From an uncultured Rothia sp. (lineage in GTDB: Bacteria; Actinomycetota; Actinomycetes; Actinomycetales; Micrococcaceae): a DNA stretch of 13,731 nt. The notes below the pieces were generated by a model. It had not been told where the DNA came from and did not search any database. It was given only the letters and a program-made list of their open reading frames with translations. This document shows, in pieces, positions 1-7,087 of the stretch. Every line of letters starts with the position of its first letter. Positions within the stretch are counted from its first letter, which is position 1. Position numbers and translations under genes: made by a program. The DNA is taken from assembly GCA_937935205.1 (NCBI GenBank), contig CALGXU010000014.1, forward strand, positions 1 to 13,731, given 5' to 3'.

Positions 1-357
1 TCTGGTGGCGATGAGTTCACGGCTCCTAACTTTTCGGAGAAGGGCCGCTCAGGTCCTCTGATTCCGGCAGATTCGCATATGCGTTTGATGCACCCGGATC
101 AGAATGATGGTGTGCAGATTTTGCGCCGCGGGTTCAACTACACGGATGGCGCTGATGAGCTGGGCCGCTTGGATGCGGGCCTGTTCTTCATTGCGTATGT
201 GTGCGATCCGCGCACGCATTTTATTCCGATGCTGAGCACGATGACTTCTTCGGATGCTTTGAGTGAGTATCTGCGTCATACCGGTAGTGCGCTGTTTGCG
301 GTGCCGCCGGGTGTGAAGGATGAGAACGACTACATCTGCTCGGGGCTTTTCAGCTAG
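1..357 (+). CDS. efeB: DyP-type heme peroxidase / deferrochelatase, C-terminal part (5' end outside window)
   Basis: Frame 1 is open from the first base to a TAG at 355-357, giving the last 118 residues of a longer protein. The residues around SHMRLMHP, followed by ILRRGFNYTDG, then LDAGLFFIAY, SEYLRHTGSALFAVPPG and a short C-terminal tail, match the C-terminal heme-binding half of class A DyP peroxidases (EfeB/YcdB type). In this family the His of the first motif is the likely proximal heme ligand and the RRGFNY arginine lies on the distal side. EfeB proteins are usually exported by the Tat pathway and oxidise ferrous iron or release iron from heme beside the EfeUO uptake proteins. The signal peptide and the GxxDG catalytic motif would be upstream and cannot be checked here, so the EfeB subtype is an inference; the DyP family call is firm. 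Confidence 0.85.
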   Translation, partial: SGGDEFTAPNFSEKGRSGPLIPADSHMRLMHPDQNDGVQILRRGFNYTDGADELGRLDAGLFFIAYVCDPRTHFIPMLSTMTSSDALSEYLRHTGSALFAVPPGVKDENDYICSGLFS

Positions 358-406
358 CGTCCTAGCGTGCTGACTTGTGCATCGTACATTGTGTATTGTG
401 CGCGGT

Positions 407-444
407 GAAAGCAGGAGGTGCGTGTCGCCTCCTGCTTTCTTTCG
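407..444 (+). terminator. Rho-independent terminator of the DyP peroxidase gene
   Basis: A perfect 12-bp stem (GAAAGCAGGAGG at 407-418 with CCTCCTGCTTTC at 428-439) closes a 9-nt loop and is followed by a T-rich stretch. It begins 50 nt after the peroxidase stop codon and faces no opposing gene. Confidence 0.8.
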
Positions 445-558
445 TTAGTGCTTGTGCTGTAGCTGCTTTGCTAGCGGCGGGGTGTTTGGGTTGTCTCTTG
501 GTGGGTTTTGGTGGGGGAGGGGACTTTGTCACATATGGGTTCGACACGGGTGCATACT

Positions 559-587
559 TTGGAAACCAACCGGTAGGCGGGTAGTAT
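559..587 (+). promoter_or_regulatory. Candidate sigma-70-type promoter for the four-helix membrane protein gene
   Basis: TTGGAA at 559-564 (4 of 6 to the -35 consensus) is followed after exactly 17 bp by TAGTAT at 582-587 (4 of 6 to the -10 consensus). Transcription would start near 594 and give a leader of about 28 nt. The position between a terminator and a gene start supports it; there is no experimental evidence. Confidence 0.5.
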
Positions 588-622
588 TGAGGGAGAAATC
601 ACATACGTATTGGGAGACAATG

Positions 623-1144
623 ATGACTGCTCAACCCCCGTTTGATCCGGGTACCTACCGCTCCGACGCGGTTCCCTCGGACACTCAAGCTATTTATATT
701 CAGGAAGGCGGCGCTGATTCGCGCGGAATTCTGTTCCATTCGCCGACCAAGCACCCGAAGATTCTGCGCCTGCAGGAGATTATGATTGTCTCCGCGTTGC
801 TCTGCTTGATCCACGGTGTTATTTCCGCGTTCGCACCGGATAACCTGTCCCCTCTGAAGGGTTTGCCGGAGGTCGGCATTGCAGGCGGTATCGGCCTGCT
901 GGTCGTTTCTGCGGTTGTGTACATCTGGGTGTACTTCACGATTCAGAAGGGCAAGCGTCTGGGCCTGACCGTTGGTCTGATTTTTGCAATTCTGGGTGCG
1001 TTCGTGGCGATTCTGTCTCTGATTGGTAATGTCATTGACGCTCAGCGCTACGGCTTTGTGCCCCTGTACGCGGCATGGTTCATTGCGAACGTGCTGTGGA
1101 TTCGTGCTTCTTTCGACCCGGCTGTGAAGCAGGCTCTGAAGTAA
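623..1144 (+). CDS. Hypothetical four-helix integral membrane protein
   Basis: A 173-residue protein whose family I do not recognise. The first 50 residues are polar and proline-rich (TAQPPFDPGTY). Four hydrophobic segments follow at about residues 53-70, 84-107, 113-137 and 146-162. The loops are short, with a basic patch KGKR at 109-112 between helices 2 and 3 and a short RASFDPAVKQALK tail, so both ends are probably cytoplasmic. I chose the ATG at 623 because GGGAG at 612-616 lies 6 nt before it; the in-frame ATG at 620 has only 3 nt of spacing and would add one Met. A longer upstream reading frame exists but has no ribosome site and runs through the previous intergenic region. The gene has its own promoter and terminator, so it is probably monocistronic. 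No catalytic or transport motif is visible. Confidence 0.8.
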   Translation: MTAQPPFDPGTYRSDAVPSDTQAIYIQEGGADSRGILFHSPTKHPKILRLQEIMIVSALLCLIHGVISAFAPDNLSPLKGLPEVGIAGGIGLLVVSAVVYIWVYFTIQKGKRLGLTVGLIFAILGAFVAILSLIGNVIDAQRYGFVPLYAAWFIANVLWIRASFDPAVKQALK

Positions 1145-1215
1145 GAGGCGCCTCTTCAACCCTGTTGTTGAAAAGATATGCTCTAGAACGCCCGGATGGA
1201 CTATCCGGGCGTTCT
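1143..1215 (+). terminator. Rho-independent terminator after the membrane protein gene, with accessory dyads
   Basis: The main element is a perfect 13-bp GC-rich stem (AGAACGCCCGGAT at 1185-1197 with its complement at 1203-1215) and a 5-nt loop, followed by GCTGTTTA. Two smaller dyads precede it: a perfect palindrome AAGAGGCGCCTCTT at 1143-1156 that overlaps the stop codon, and TTCAAC/GTTGAA at 1155-1160 and 1167-1172. The T-tract is modest but the stem is very strong. Confidence 0.75.
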
Positions 1216-1226
1216 GCTGTTTACGC

Positions 1227-1255
1227 TTCCTTCTCTGGTCTAAAATGGATAGGAT
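1227..1255 (+). promoter_or_regulatory. Possible pheST promoter
   Basis: Two -10-like hexamers lie just after the terminator: TAAAAT at 1241-1246 and TAGGAT at 1250-1255. The only -35 candidate at standard distance is weak (TTCCTT at 1227-1232, 17 bp from TAGGAT). A start here gives a leader of about 120 nt, which carries a small hairpin (CCGGCA/TGCCGG at 1344-1349 and 1353-1358) about 10 nt before the ribosome site. No T-box signature motif (AGGGTGGNACCGCG type) is present. Confidence 0.3.
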
Positions 1256-1380
1256 ATGCGCCCGTCGCCTACCCCTGTTCCGCACCCTGTGCGATGATCC
1301 AGGGAAGAGCAGACGGTGCTGCCTAAGGTGTATTACGAGCCAGCCGGCATAGTGCCGGTGGTATGCAGAGAAGAGTGACA

Positions 1381-2508
1381 ATGACCGATTCCGTGCAGGA
1401 ACACGAGGGTCTTAACGGCCCGGCTCAGGTTCTCGCCCGCATTGCGCAGGTTCTGGAGGAGAACCCCGAGAACGGTTTGGACGCTATCCGTGAGGCTTTT
1501 GAGGCTGAGCGCGAGCGTGCCAAGCAGGAGATTCGCGAGAAGGCTAAGGACTTTGACAGCCTCAAGGAGGTGCGCCTGAGCTTCTTCGGTGAGAAGGGCA
1601 TCATGAGCATCGCTAACCGTCAGATGCGTGATCTTCAGAACCAGCACAAGGGCCCGGTGGGTAAGCTGATGGGTCAGGCTCGTGCAGCCCTGACTGAGGC
1701 TATTGAGGCTCGTACCGCTGAGCTGGAGGCTGAGCGTGAGGCTCGCATCCTGGCTGAGGAGGCTGTGGATGTTTCTGCTGCTTCGCCTCGCCGTTCCCTG
1801 GGCGGTCGCCACCCGATTGCTCTGATGCAGGAGCGTCTGACTGACATTTTCGTCGGTATGGGTTGGGAAGTTGCTGACGGCCCGGAGCTGGAGTCTGAGT
1901 GGTACAACTTTGACGCTCTGAACATTAAGCCGGATCACCCGGCACGCGAAATGCAGGACACTTTCTACGTTGAGCCGAAGAACGCTCACCTGCTGCTGCG
2001 CACCCACACTTCGCCGGTGCAGATGCGCTCGCTGCTTTCGCGTGATCTGCCGCTGTACATTGTGTGCCCGGGCCAGGTGTACCGCACCGATGAGCTGGAC
2101 GCGACCCACACCCCGGTCTTCCACCAGATTGAGGGCCTTGCCGTGGATAAGGGCCTGACCATGGCTGATCTGAAGGGCACCCTGGAGTACATGGCACGCG
2201 CTATGTTCGGCGAGGACGCTAAGATTCGTCTGCGCCCGAACTTCTTCCCGTTCACTGAGCCTTCCGCTGAGCTGGATTTGTGGCACCCGAACGCTAAGGG
2301 CGGCCCGCAGTGGATTGAGTGGGGCGGCTGCGGCATGGTGAACCCGAATGTTCTGCGTGCTGCGGGTATTGATCCTGAGGAGTACTCGGGCTTCGCTTTC
2401 GGTATGGGTATTGAACGTACCCTCATGTTCCGTAACAACGTCGCTGACATGCATGACATGGTTGAAGGCGACATCCGTTTCTCTGAGCAGTTCGGGATGG
2501 AGATCTAA
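1381..2508 (+). CDS. pheS: Phenylalanyl-tRNA synthetase alpha subunit
   Basis: This 375-residue protein is the catalytic subunit of the (alpha-beta)2 enzyme that charges tRNA-Phe with phenylalanine in the cytoplasm. The first ~110 residues are charged and helical, as expected for the tRNA-binding coiled-coil arm. Class II synthetase motifs follow: the motif 2 region RTHTSPVQ at 207-214 and motif 3 GFAFGMGIERTLM at 337-349, where R346 is the usual ATP-binding arginine. The segment FYVEPKNAHLLLRTHTSP is typical of PheS. Length is slightly above the usual 330-350. I chose the ATG at 1381 because GAAGAG at 1370-1375 lies 5 nt upstream; an in-frame ATG at 1363 would add six residues (MQRRVT) but has a poor ribosome site. 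pheT starts 3 nt after the stop, so the two are co-transcribed. Confidence 0.97.
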   Translation: MTDSVQEHEGLNGPAQVLARIAQVLEENPENGLDAIREAFEAERERAKQEIREKAKDFDSLKEVRLSFFGEKGIMSIANRQMRDLQNQHKGPVGKLMGQARAALTEAIEARTAELEAEREARILAEEAVDVSAASPRRSLGGRHPIALMQERLTDIFVGMGWEVADGPELESEWYNFDALNIKPDHPAREMQDTFYVEPKNAHLLLRTHTSPVQMRSLLSRDLPLYIVCPGQVYRTDELDATHTPVFHQIEGLAVDKGLTMADLKGTLEYMARAMFGEDAKIRLRPNFFPFTEPSAELDLWHPNAKGGPQWIEWGGCGMVNPNVLRAAGIDPEEYSGFAFGMGIERTLMFRNNVADMHDMVEGDIRFSEQFGMEI

Positions 2509-2511
2509 ATT

Positions 2512-5082
2512 ATGCGTGTACCCCTGTCATGGCTGCGCGAGTTCGTGCCTGTAGCTGAGGATGCTTCGGCTGAAGATGTGATGGCAACCCTGGTGAAGGT
2601 TGGCCTGGAAGAAGAAGACGTTCACCGCCCCTCTGATGAGCTGTCCGGCCCGATTGTGGTTGGTCAGGTGCTCTCTATGGAGCCTGAGACCCACTCGAAC
2701 GGCAAGACCGTGAACTGGTGCCAGGTACGTGTGGTTCCGGAGGGTCAGGAGCAGACTCTGACCGGTAAGGGCATTGAGCCTTCCGGTGTTCAGGGCATTA
2801 TTTGTGGTGCCCACAATTTCAAGCCCGGCGACAAGGTTGTTGTGACCCTGCCCGGTGCTGTTCTGCCCGGTGGTTTCGCGATTACCGCTCGTAAGACCTA
2901 CGGCCACAAGTCGGCTGGCATGATTGCTTCGACTCGTGAGCTGGGTATTGGCGATGATCACGGCGGCATTCTGGTGCTTTCGACCCTGGGCCTGGATCCG
3001 GAAGTTGGCACCGACGCGATGGAGCTGCTGGGCCTGTACGATCAGGCTGCTGAGGTGAACGTGACCCCGGACCGCGGTTACGCGTTCTCTCTGCGCGGTA
3101 TTGCTCGCGAGTGGTGCCACGCTACCGGTTCTTCCTTTGAGGATTTTGTGCTGGCGTACGGCGAGCGCGCCCCGGAGGCGAACGAGTCCGGTCACCCGGT
3201 TTCTCTGCGTGATGATGCCCCGATTCACGGTAACCCCGCATGCACTCGTTTCGTGATGCGTGAGGTCTCGGGCGTGAAGGCGGATGCGCCGGTTCCGACC
3301 TGGATGTCTTCGCGTCTGCGTCTGGCGGGTGTGCGCTCGCTGTCGCTGCCGGTGGATATTTCGAACTACGTGATGCTGGAGACCGGTCAGCCTCTGCACT
3401 TCTACGATGCTGACAAGGTTCAGGGTGAGATTGTGGTGCGCCGCGCCGCTGCCGGCGAGAAGCTGGTGACCCTGGATGGTGTTGAGCGTACTCTGCACCC
3501 CGAGGATATTGTCATTGCTGATGATTCCGGCGTGATTGGTCTTGCCGGTGTGATGGGCGGCGCTTCGACTGAGGTGACTGATTCGACCACCCGCATTCTG
3601 GTGGAGTCTGCTCGTTTTGATGAGGTGTCGGTGGCTCGTACTGCTCGCCGTCACAAGCTGATTTCTGAGTCCTCGAAGCGTTTTGAGCGTGGTGTGGATC
3701 CGCAGATTCAGGCTGCGGCTGCTCAGCGTGCGGTTGAGCTGCTGGTTGAGCTGGCTGGTGCTCAGGTTGAGCCGGGCGTTACCGATGTGTCTCTCGGCTA
3801 TGAGCCGGTCGTGATTGATCTGCCCGCTGATTACACCGCCGGTCGTATTGGTGTGGATTATTCGCCGGAGCAGATTGAGTCTTGCCTGCGTGAGATTGGT
3901 TGCTCGGTGGAGCGTACTGAGTCTGGTTACGCGGTGACTGTCCCGTCGTGGCGTACTGATCTGCGTGCGAAGGAGGATCTGACTGAGGAGATCGCACGTA
4001 TTGACGGCTACGAGAACATCCCCTCGACTCTGCCGGTGGCACCTGCCGGTCGCGGTTACACTCCGGAGCAGGCGGGTAAGCGTCGTGCGCTGAACGCGCT
4101 GGCGGCTGCGGGTCTGACTGAGGTTTTCGCGTACCCCTTCGTGTCGGCTGATGCGAACAACCTGTGGTCGGCTCCGTGGGTGAGCACCCCTGAGAACCCG
4201 GTGACTGAGGTTCCTTCGGTTCGCCTGGAGAACCCGATTTCTTCGGCTGAGGGCTGGATGCGCCGCTCGCTGCTGCCGGGCCTGGTTGAGGTTCTGAAGC
4301 GTAACCTGTCTCGCGGTTTCAAGAACCTGGCTATTTTTGAGGCGGGCCACGTGTTCATTCCGGGTGAGCAGCTGGGTTCGGAGTCCATTCCGCCGCTGGG
4401 TGCTCGTCCTTCGGATGAGGTTTTGGCTGATTTGAATGCCGGTATTCCGCAGCAGCCCACTTACGTTGCTGGCCTGTTTGCTGGTACTGAGCATGAGGTG
4501 ATGCCGGGCGCTACTCCGCGCGCTTACGATTGGCGTGATGCTCTGGACGCTGTGCGTCTGGTGGCTGCCGCTGTTTCGGCTGAGATTCAGTTCCGTAATG
4601 GTGTGCATACTGCGTTCCACCCGGGCCGTGTGGCTGAGGTTCTGAATGCTGCCGGTGAGCGTGTTGGTTTTGCTGGCGAGCTGCACCCGAAGCTTCTGCA
4701 GGAGCTGAACCTGCCTGAGCGTACTTGCGCGTTTGAGCTGGATTTCTCGGCGCTGTTTGCTGGTCGCGTTGAGGCGCGTCAGGCCACTCCGGTGCTGACT
4801 TTCCCTGCTGCTACTCAGGATGTGGCGCTTCTGGTGGACCGCGATCTGCCTGCTTCTGAGGTGGGGCGTGTTCTGCGTGAGGGCGCTGGTGAGCTGCTGG
4901 AGGATATCCGCGTCTTTGACGATTACCGCGGCGTCGGTATTGATGAGTCGAAGAAGTCTTTGGCGTTTGCTCTGCGTTTCCGCGCGCCGGATCGTACGCT
5001 GACTGCTGATGAGGCGTCGGCTGCTCGTGAGGCTGCTGTGGCTGCGGCTGTTGAGCAGCTGGGTGCGGAACCGCGTGTCTAA
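2512..5082 (+). CDS. pheT: Phenylalanyl-tRNA synthetase beta subunit
   Basis: An 856-residue protein, somewhat longer than the roughly 800-830 residues usual for bacterial PheT. Domain order is standard: an EMAP-II-like tRNA-binding domain at about 45-165 (GPIVVGQVLSMEPETHS, then GIICGAHNFKPGD), a B3/B4 editing domain at about 240-390 (SNYVMLETGQPLHFYDADK inside it, RFERGVDPQ at its end), a B5 domain at about 435-510, the catalytic-like core, and a C-terminal ferredoxin-fold anticodon-binding domain at about 760-856. It pairs with PheS, recognises tRNA-Phe and hydrolyses mischarged Tyr-tRNA-Phe. The ATG at 2512 is 3 nt after the pheS stop; GGAG at 2499-2502, inside the end of pheS, serves as ribosome site at 9 nt spacing. 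No frameshift or missing domain is seen. Confidence 0.97.
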   Translation: MRVPLSWLREFVPVAEDASAEDVMATLVKVGLEEEDVHRPSDELSGPIVVGQVLSMEPETHSNGKTVNWCQVRVVPEGQEQTLTGKGIEPSGVQGIICGAHNFKPGDKVVVTLPGAVLPGGFAITARKTYGHKSAGMIASTRELGIGDDHGGILVLSTLGLDPEVGTDAMELLGLYDQAAEVNVTPDRGYAFSLRGIAREWCHATGSSFEDFVLAYGERAPEANESGHPVSLRDDAPIHGNPACTRFVMREVSGVKADAPVPTWMSSRLRLAGVRSLSLPVDISNYVMLETGQPLHFYDADKVQGEIVVRRAAAGEKLVTLDGVERTLHPEDIVIADDSGVIGLAGVMGGASTEVTDSTTRILVESARFDEVSVARTARRHKLISESSKRFERGVDPQIQAAAAQRAVELLVELAGAQVEPGVTDVSLGYEPVVIDLPADYTAGRIGVDYSPEQIESCLREIGCSVERTESGYAVTVPSWRTDLRAKEDLTEEIARIDGYENIPSTLPVAPAGRGYTPEQAGKRRALNALAAAGLTEVFAYPFVSADANNLWSAPWVSTPENPVTEVPSVRLENPISSAEGWMRRSLLPGLVEVLKRNLSRGFKNLAIFEAGHVFIPGEQLGSESIPPLGARPSDEVLADLNAGIPQQPTYVAGLFAGTEHEVMPGATPRAYDWRDALDAVRLVAAAVSAEIQFRNGVHTAFHPGRVAEVLNAAGERVGFAGELHPKLLQELNLPERTCAFELDFSALFAGRVEARQATPVLTFPAATQDVALLVDRDLPASEVGRVLREGAGELLEDIRVFDDYRGVGIDESKKSLAFALRFRAPDRTLTADEASAAREAAVAAAVEQLGAEPRV

Positions 5083-5117
5083 CCGGGTCTGACCCTATGG
5101 CGTAATGCCTAGTGCTG

Positions 5118-5155
5118 ACGGGGTGGGAGTTGTTGGCTCCCACCCCGTAGCTTTT
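5118..5155 (+). terminator. Rho-independent terminator of pheST
   Basis: A perfect 12-bp stem (ACGGGGTGGGAG at 5118-5129 with CTCCCACCCCGT at 5137-5148), 7-nt loop TTGTTGG, and TTTT at 5152-5155. It starts 35 nt after the pheT stop and ends the operon. Confidence 0.85.
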
Positions 5156-5274
5156 GGCGTTGAGTAGTGGGTTTATCTGCCGGGTTGGTTTATGAAGCGT
5201 TGATAAGCGCTTTCATTGGTGAACTCATGTGGTTATGGGTACCCTAGAAGATAGATGAAGTGAGGGAGAGAGTA

Positions 5275-6054
5275 ATGGCTAATCGAGAGAACTCGCGCGA
5301 GCAGGATGAGCTGTCGCAGTCTGAGGTCGAAGAAACCTACTTTGAAGATTCTGAGTATGGTGATTCTCAGTACGAGGATTCTGAGTATGAGGAGTACGAC
5401 GAGTACGAGGATTACGATGATGAGGAAGAGAACTCCTCTCTTTTCGCGATGAGTGAGGAAGAGCTGGATGACCGTCCAGGCGTGAACTGGCTGTCGGTTC
5501 TTTCTGCTGCTGTTGCGGTTATTCTTTCCATTGTTTTGGCTGTTGTGGGTGTTCGTGCTTTTGCGTCGGTGAATAATAACGCTGAGTATGCCGGTAAGAG
5601 CTGGGTTATTCAGGGCACCTACCAGGATCTGACTCCTGACCTGATTACGAAGGGTAATGTGGCTCGTTATAAGGGCAACTTGCCGGCTGATGACGCGCTG
5701 AACGGTAAGACGTATGTGTCGAACCTGAAGGATAAGTATCAGGTGACTTCGGGGGCTCCGATTGAGTTCCGTGGTTCGCAGACTGGTGATGTTCCCTCCG
5801 AGTTCCCGCGTGAGGTGGACGGCCTGCTGGTGGAGAAGAACGGAAACCTTGAGGTTGTCTACACCGCTGAGAAGGGCACGTTGAAGCCTGTGACTGAGGC
5901 AAGCGTGAATGCTGAGCGTTTTGCCGGTATCGCAAGTATTGTTGGTGCGGTGCTGGTGCTTCTGCTGGGTATGGGTTTTGCTGTGTGGCTGAACCGCCGT
6001 TCGCGCGATGTCGAGTATGAGGATTTGGACGGTCTGGTGGAGGATGAGCGCTAG
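5275..6054 (+). CDS. Hypothetical two-helix membrane protein with acidic, tyrosine-rich N-terminal repeats
   Basis: A 259-residue protein I cannot assign to a family. Residues 17-66 are almost entirely Glu, Asp, Tyr and Ser, built from short repeats of the form EDSEY/GDSQY (residues 24-47, with tyrosines at 28, 33, 38, 41, 44 and 47). A transmembrane helix follows at about 72-96, then a polar domain of about 120 residues (97-216), a second helix at about 217-239, and a tail that starts NRRSR and ends with another acidic stretch (EYEDLDGLVEDER). The basic residues after helix 2 suggest both ends are cytoplasmic and the middle domain is outside. No cysteine pair, lipobox or enzyme motif is visible. 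GGAG at 5265-5268 lies 6 nt before the ATG at 5275, so I prefer it to an in-frame ATG at 5260. A TTGATA at 5200-5205 is a possible -35 box but its -10 partner is poor. The gene stands alone between two terminators. Confidence 0.85.
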   Translation: MANRENSREQDELSQSEVEETYFEDSEYGDSQYEDSEYEEYDEYEDYDDEEENSSLFAMSEEELDDRPGVNWLSVLSAAVAVILSIVLAVVGVRAFASVNNNAEYAGKSWVIQGTYQDLTPDLITKGNVARYKGNLPADDALNGKTYVSNLKDKYQVTSGAPIEFRGSQTGDVPSEFPREVDGLLVEKNGNLEVVYTAEKGTLKPVTEASVNAERFAGIASIVGAVLVLLLGMGFAVWLNRRSRDVEYEDLDGLVEDER

Positions 6055-6095
6055 GCGTTCTGAATCCTAAGGACTCACCGGTTGACGTTTTGTTG

Positions 6096-6145
6096 AAGGG
6101 GCCTGTTTCTGGTGCACGTGGTGTGCTGGAGGCGGGCTCCTTTTT
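6096..6145 (+). terminator. Probable Rho-independent terminator of the acidic membrane protein gene
   Basis: AAGGGGCCTG at 6096-6105 pairs with CGGGCTCCTT at 6133-6142 (10 bp, two G-U pairs) around a 27-nt loop that holds its own small GCAC/GTGC stem. TTTTT at 6141-6145 follows directly. Confidence 0.6.
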
Positions 6146-6231
6146 CGTGCTCGCGTACCGGAGGCCTCTTGGCCAGCGCGGCGTACCAGCCCACAATATT
6201 CTTGCACGCTATGCATTCATTGCGAGGTTAT

Positions 6232-6272
6232 GCGCCCGAATGTGTAGATACACGTTACATTCGCGGCGTTTT
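6232..6272. other. Large imperfect dyad of unknown role upstream of argR
   Basis: GCGCCCGAATGT at 6232-6243 pairs with ACATTCG at 6257-6263 and, past a single bulged C at 6264, GGCGT at 6265-6269: 12 bp in total, the last one G-U. The interior holds a rival dyad, GTGTA-GA-TACAC at 6242-6253. TTTT at 6269-6272 follows. It could be a second terminator for the upstream gene, a protein-binding site, or a small structured RNA. Apart from this, 6146-6330 holds nothing I can assign except a weak resemblance to an ARG box (TATGCATTCATTGCG at 6210-6224). Confidence 0.45.
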
Positions 6273-6335
6273 GCGTGACAGCTGGTGAGATAAACCCTGA
6301 AAATTCCCCCATATCTTGGAATAATCCGTATTTGG

Positions 6336-6363
6336 TGCGCATATTTATGTGCATATGTATTAT
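6336..6363 (+). promoter_or_regulatory. Candidate ArgR operator abutting the argR -10 box
   Basis: TGCGCATATTTATGTGCA at 6336-6353 is an 18-bp near-palindrome with an AT-rich centre: outer pairs 1-3 and 5-8 match and only pair 4 and the centre do not. Its length, symmetry and TGCATA-like half-sites resemble ARG boxes known from actinobacteria. TATTAT at 6358-6363 (5 of 6 to the -10 consensus) follows after 4 bp, so a bound repressor would cover the -35/spacer region. This fits autoregulation by ArgR. A good -35 hexamer is not evident. That it is an ArgR site is inference. Confidence 0.45.
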
Positions 6364-6450
6364 CTTGGGTAGTAAAGAATGTTGCGCTGCGCCACCGTTG
6401 GGCAGCTCCGTTCTGAATTCGTGATTGGCACCGTAGGAAGAAGAGATATT

Positions 6451-6936
6451 ATGCCTTTCCCCTCGACCAAGATCGCGCGTCAGGCACGCATCGTTGAATT
6501 GCTGCAGACCCGACGTGTCCGCTCCCAGGCTGAACTGGCGCAGTACCTGACCGATGATGGTATGAAGGTTACTCAGGCGACCCTTTCCCGTGATCTTGTT
6601 GAAATTGGCGCTGAGCGCATCCGCGATGAAGGCGCCGGCCTGATTTATGCTGTGCCGAATTACCCTGCCCGTCGTGGCGGTGGTACTGCACCTGATGCCC
6701 GTATGATTTCCCTGTTTAAGGAACTGCTGATTACCGCTGAGGGTTCGGCAAATATTACGGTTCTGCGTACTCCTCCGGGTGCTGCGCAGTTCTTGGCGTC
6801 GTCTATCGATCAGGGCGGTCTTGAAGCGATTATGGGCACTATTGCCGGTGACGATACGGTCATAGTGATTACTCGTGACCCCAATGGCGGGGCTGCGCTT
6901 GCCGAGAGTTTCTTGGATTGGTCTGCTGCTCAGTAG
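6451..6936 (+). CDS. argR: Arginine repressor (ArgR/AhrC family)
   Basis: A 161-residue transcription factor of typical ArgR length. Residues 5-70 form the winged helix-turn-helix DNA-binding domain (SQAELAQYL, then VTQATLSRDLVEIGAERI, with SRDL at 46-49). The C-terminal half is the hexamerisation and arginine-binding domain, with the signature GTIAGDDT at 129-136 whose two aspartates contact arginine. With arginine bound, the hexamer represses arginine biosynthesis genes and in many species activates catabolic ones. GGAAGAAGAG at 6436-6445 precedes the ATG at 6451; an upstream in-frame ATG at 6379 would add 24 residues unlike the family. Unlike the common actinobacterial argCJBDFRGH arrangement, no arginine biosynthesis gene lies beside it: the neighbours are an acidic membrane protein gene and a fatty-acid ligase gene, and terminators lie on both sides. 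Confidence 0.95.
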   Translation: MPFPSTKIARQARIVELLQTRRVRSQAELAQYLTDDGMKVTQATLSRDLVEIGAERIRDEGAGLIYAVPNYPARRGGGTAPDARMISLFKELLITAEGSANITVLRTPPGAAQFLASSIDQGGLEAIMGTIAGDDTVIVITRDPNGGAALAESFLDWSAAQ

Positions 6937-6942
6937 TAGCTG

Positions 6943-7000
6943 GGGCGTATCTTGCGCTGTTCTTCTGATGTTTCGGGGGAGCGGTTGAAGATACGCCCTT
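6943..7000 (+). terminator. Terminator of argR
   Basis: GGGCGTATCTT at 6943-6953 and AAGATACGCCC at 6988-6998 form a perfect 11-bp stem. The 34-nt loop contains a smaller CGCT/AGCG stem (6955-6958, 6980-6983). It begins 6 nt after the argR stop; the T-run after it is short and broken (TTCTGCTGTCTTC), so termination efficiency is uncertain. Confidence 0.6.
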
Positions 7001-7087
7001 CTGCTGTCTTCGGGCTCTTTTCCGGGCTTCTAGCTCGGCTTCTTCTTTTCTAGATATACCGATTTTTCTGTGGTGAGAGTTTTTATC

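Noticed and set aside
375..584. Small plus-strand frame (69 codons) with hydrophobic, glycine-rich content before the four-helix protein
   Set aside because: It reads through the terminator hairpin at 407-439 and the promoter at 559-587, and lacks a ribosome site.
1245..1380. T-box or Phe-rich leader peptide controlling pheST
   Set aside because: No T-box core motif and no short open frame with clustered Phe codons; only a small 6-bp hairpin is present.
2527..4686. A 719-codon open frame on the minus strand inside pheT
   Set aside because: It lies antisense to a certain pheT, its translation is low-complexity and rich in H, R, T, L and N as expected of an antisense shadow, and it has no family motif.
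6210..6224. A second ARG box upstream of argR
   Set aside because: TATGCATTCATTGCG shows only loose half-site similarity and lies over 130 bp from the -10 box; not enough for a feature of its own.
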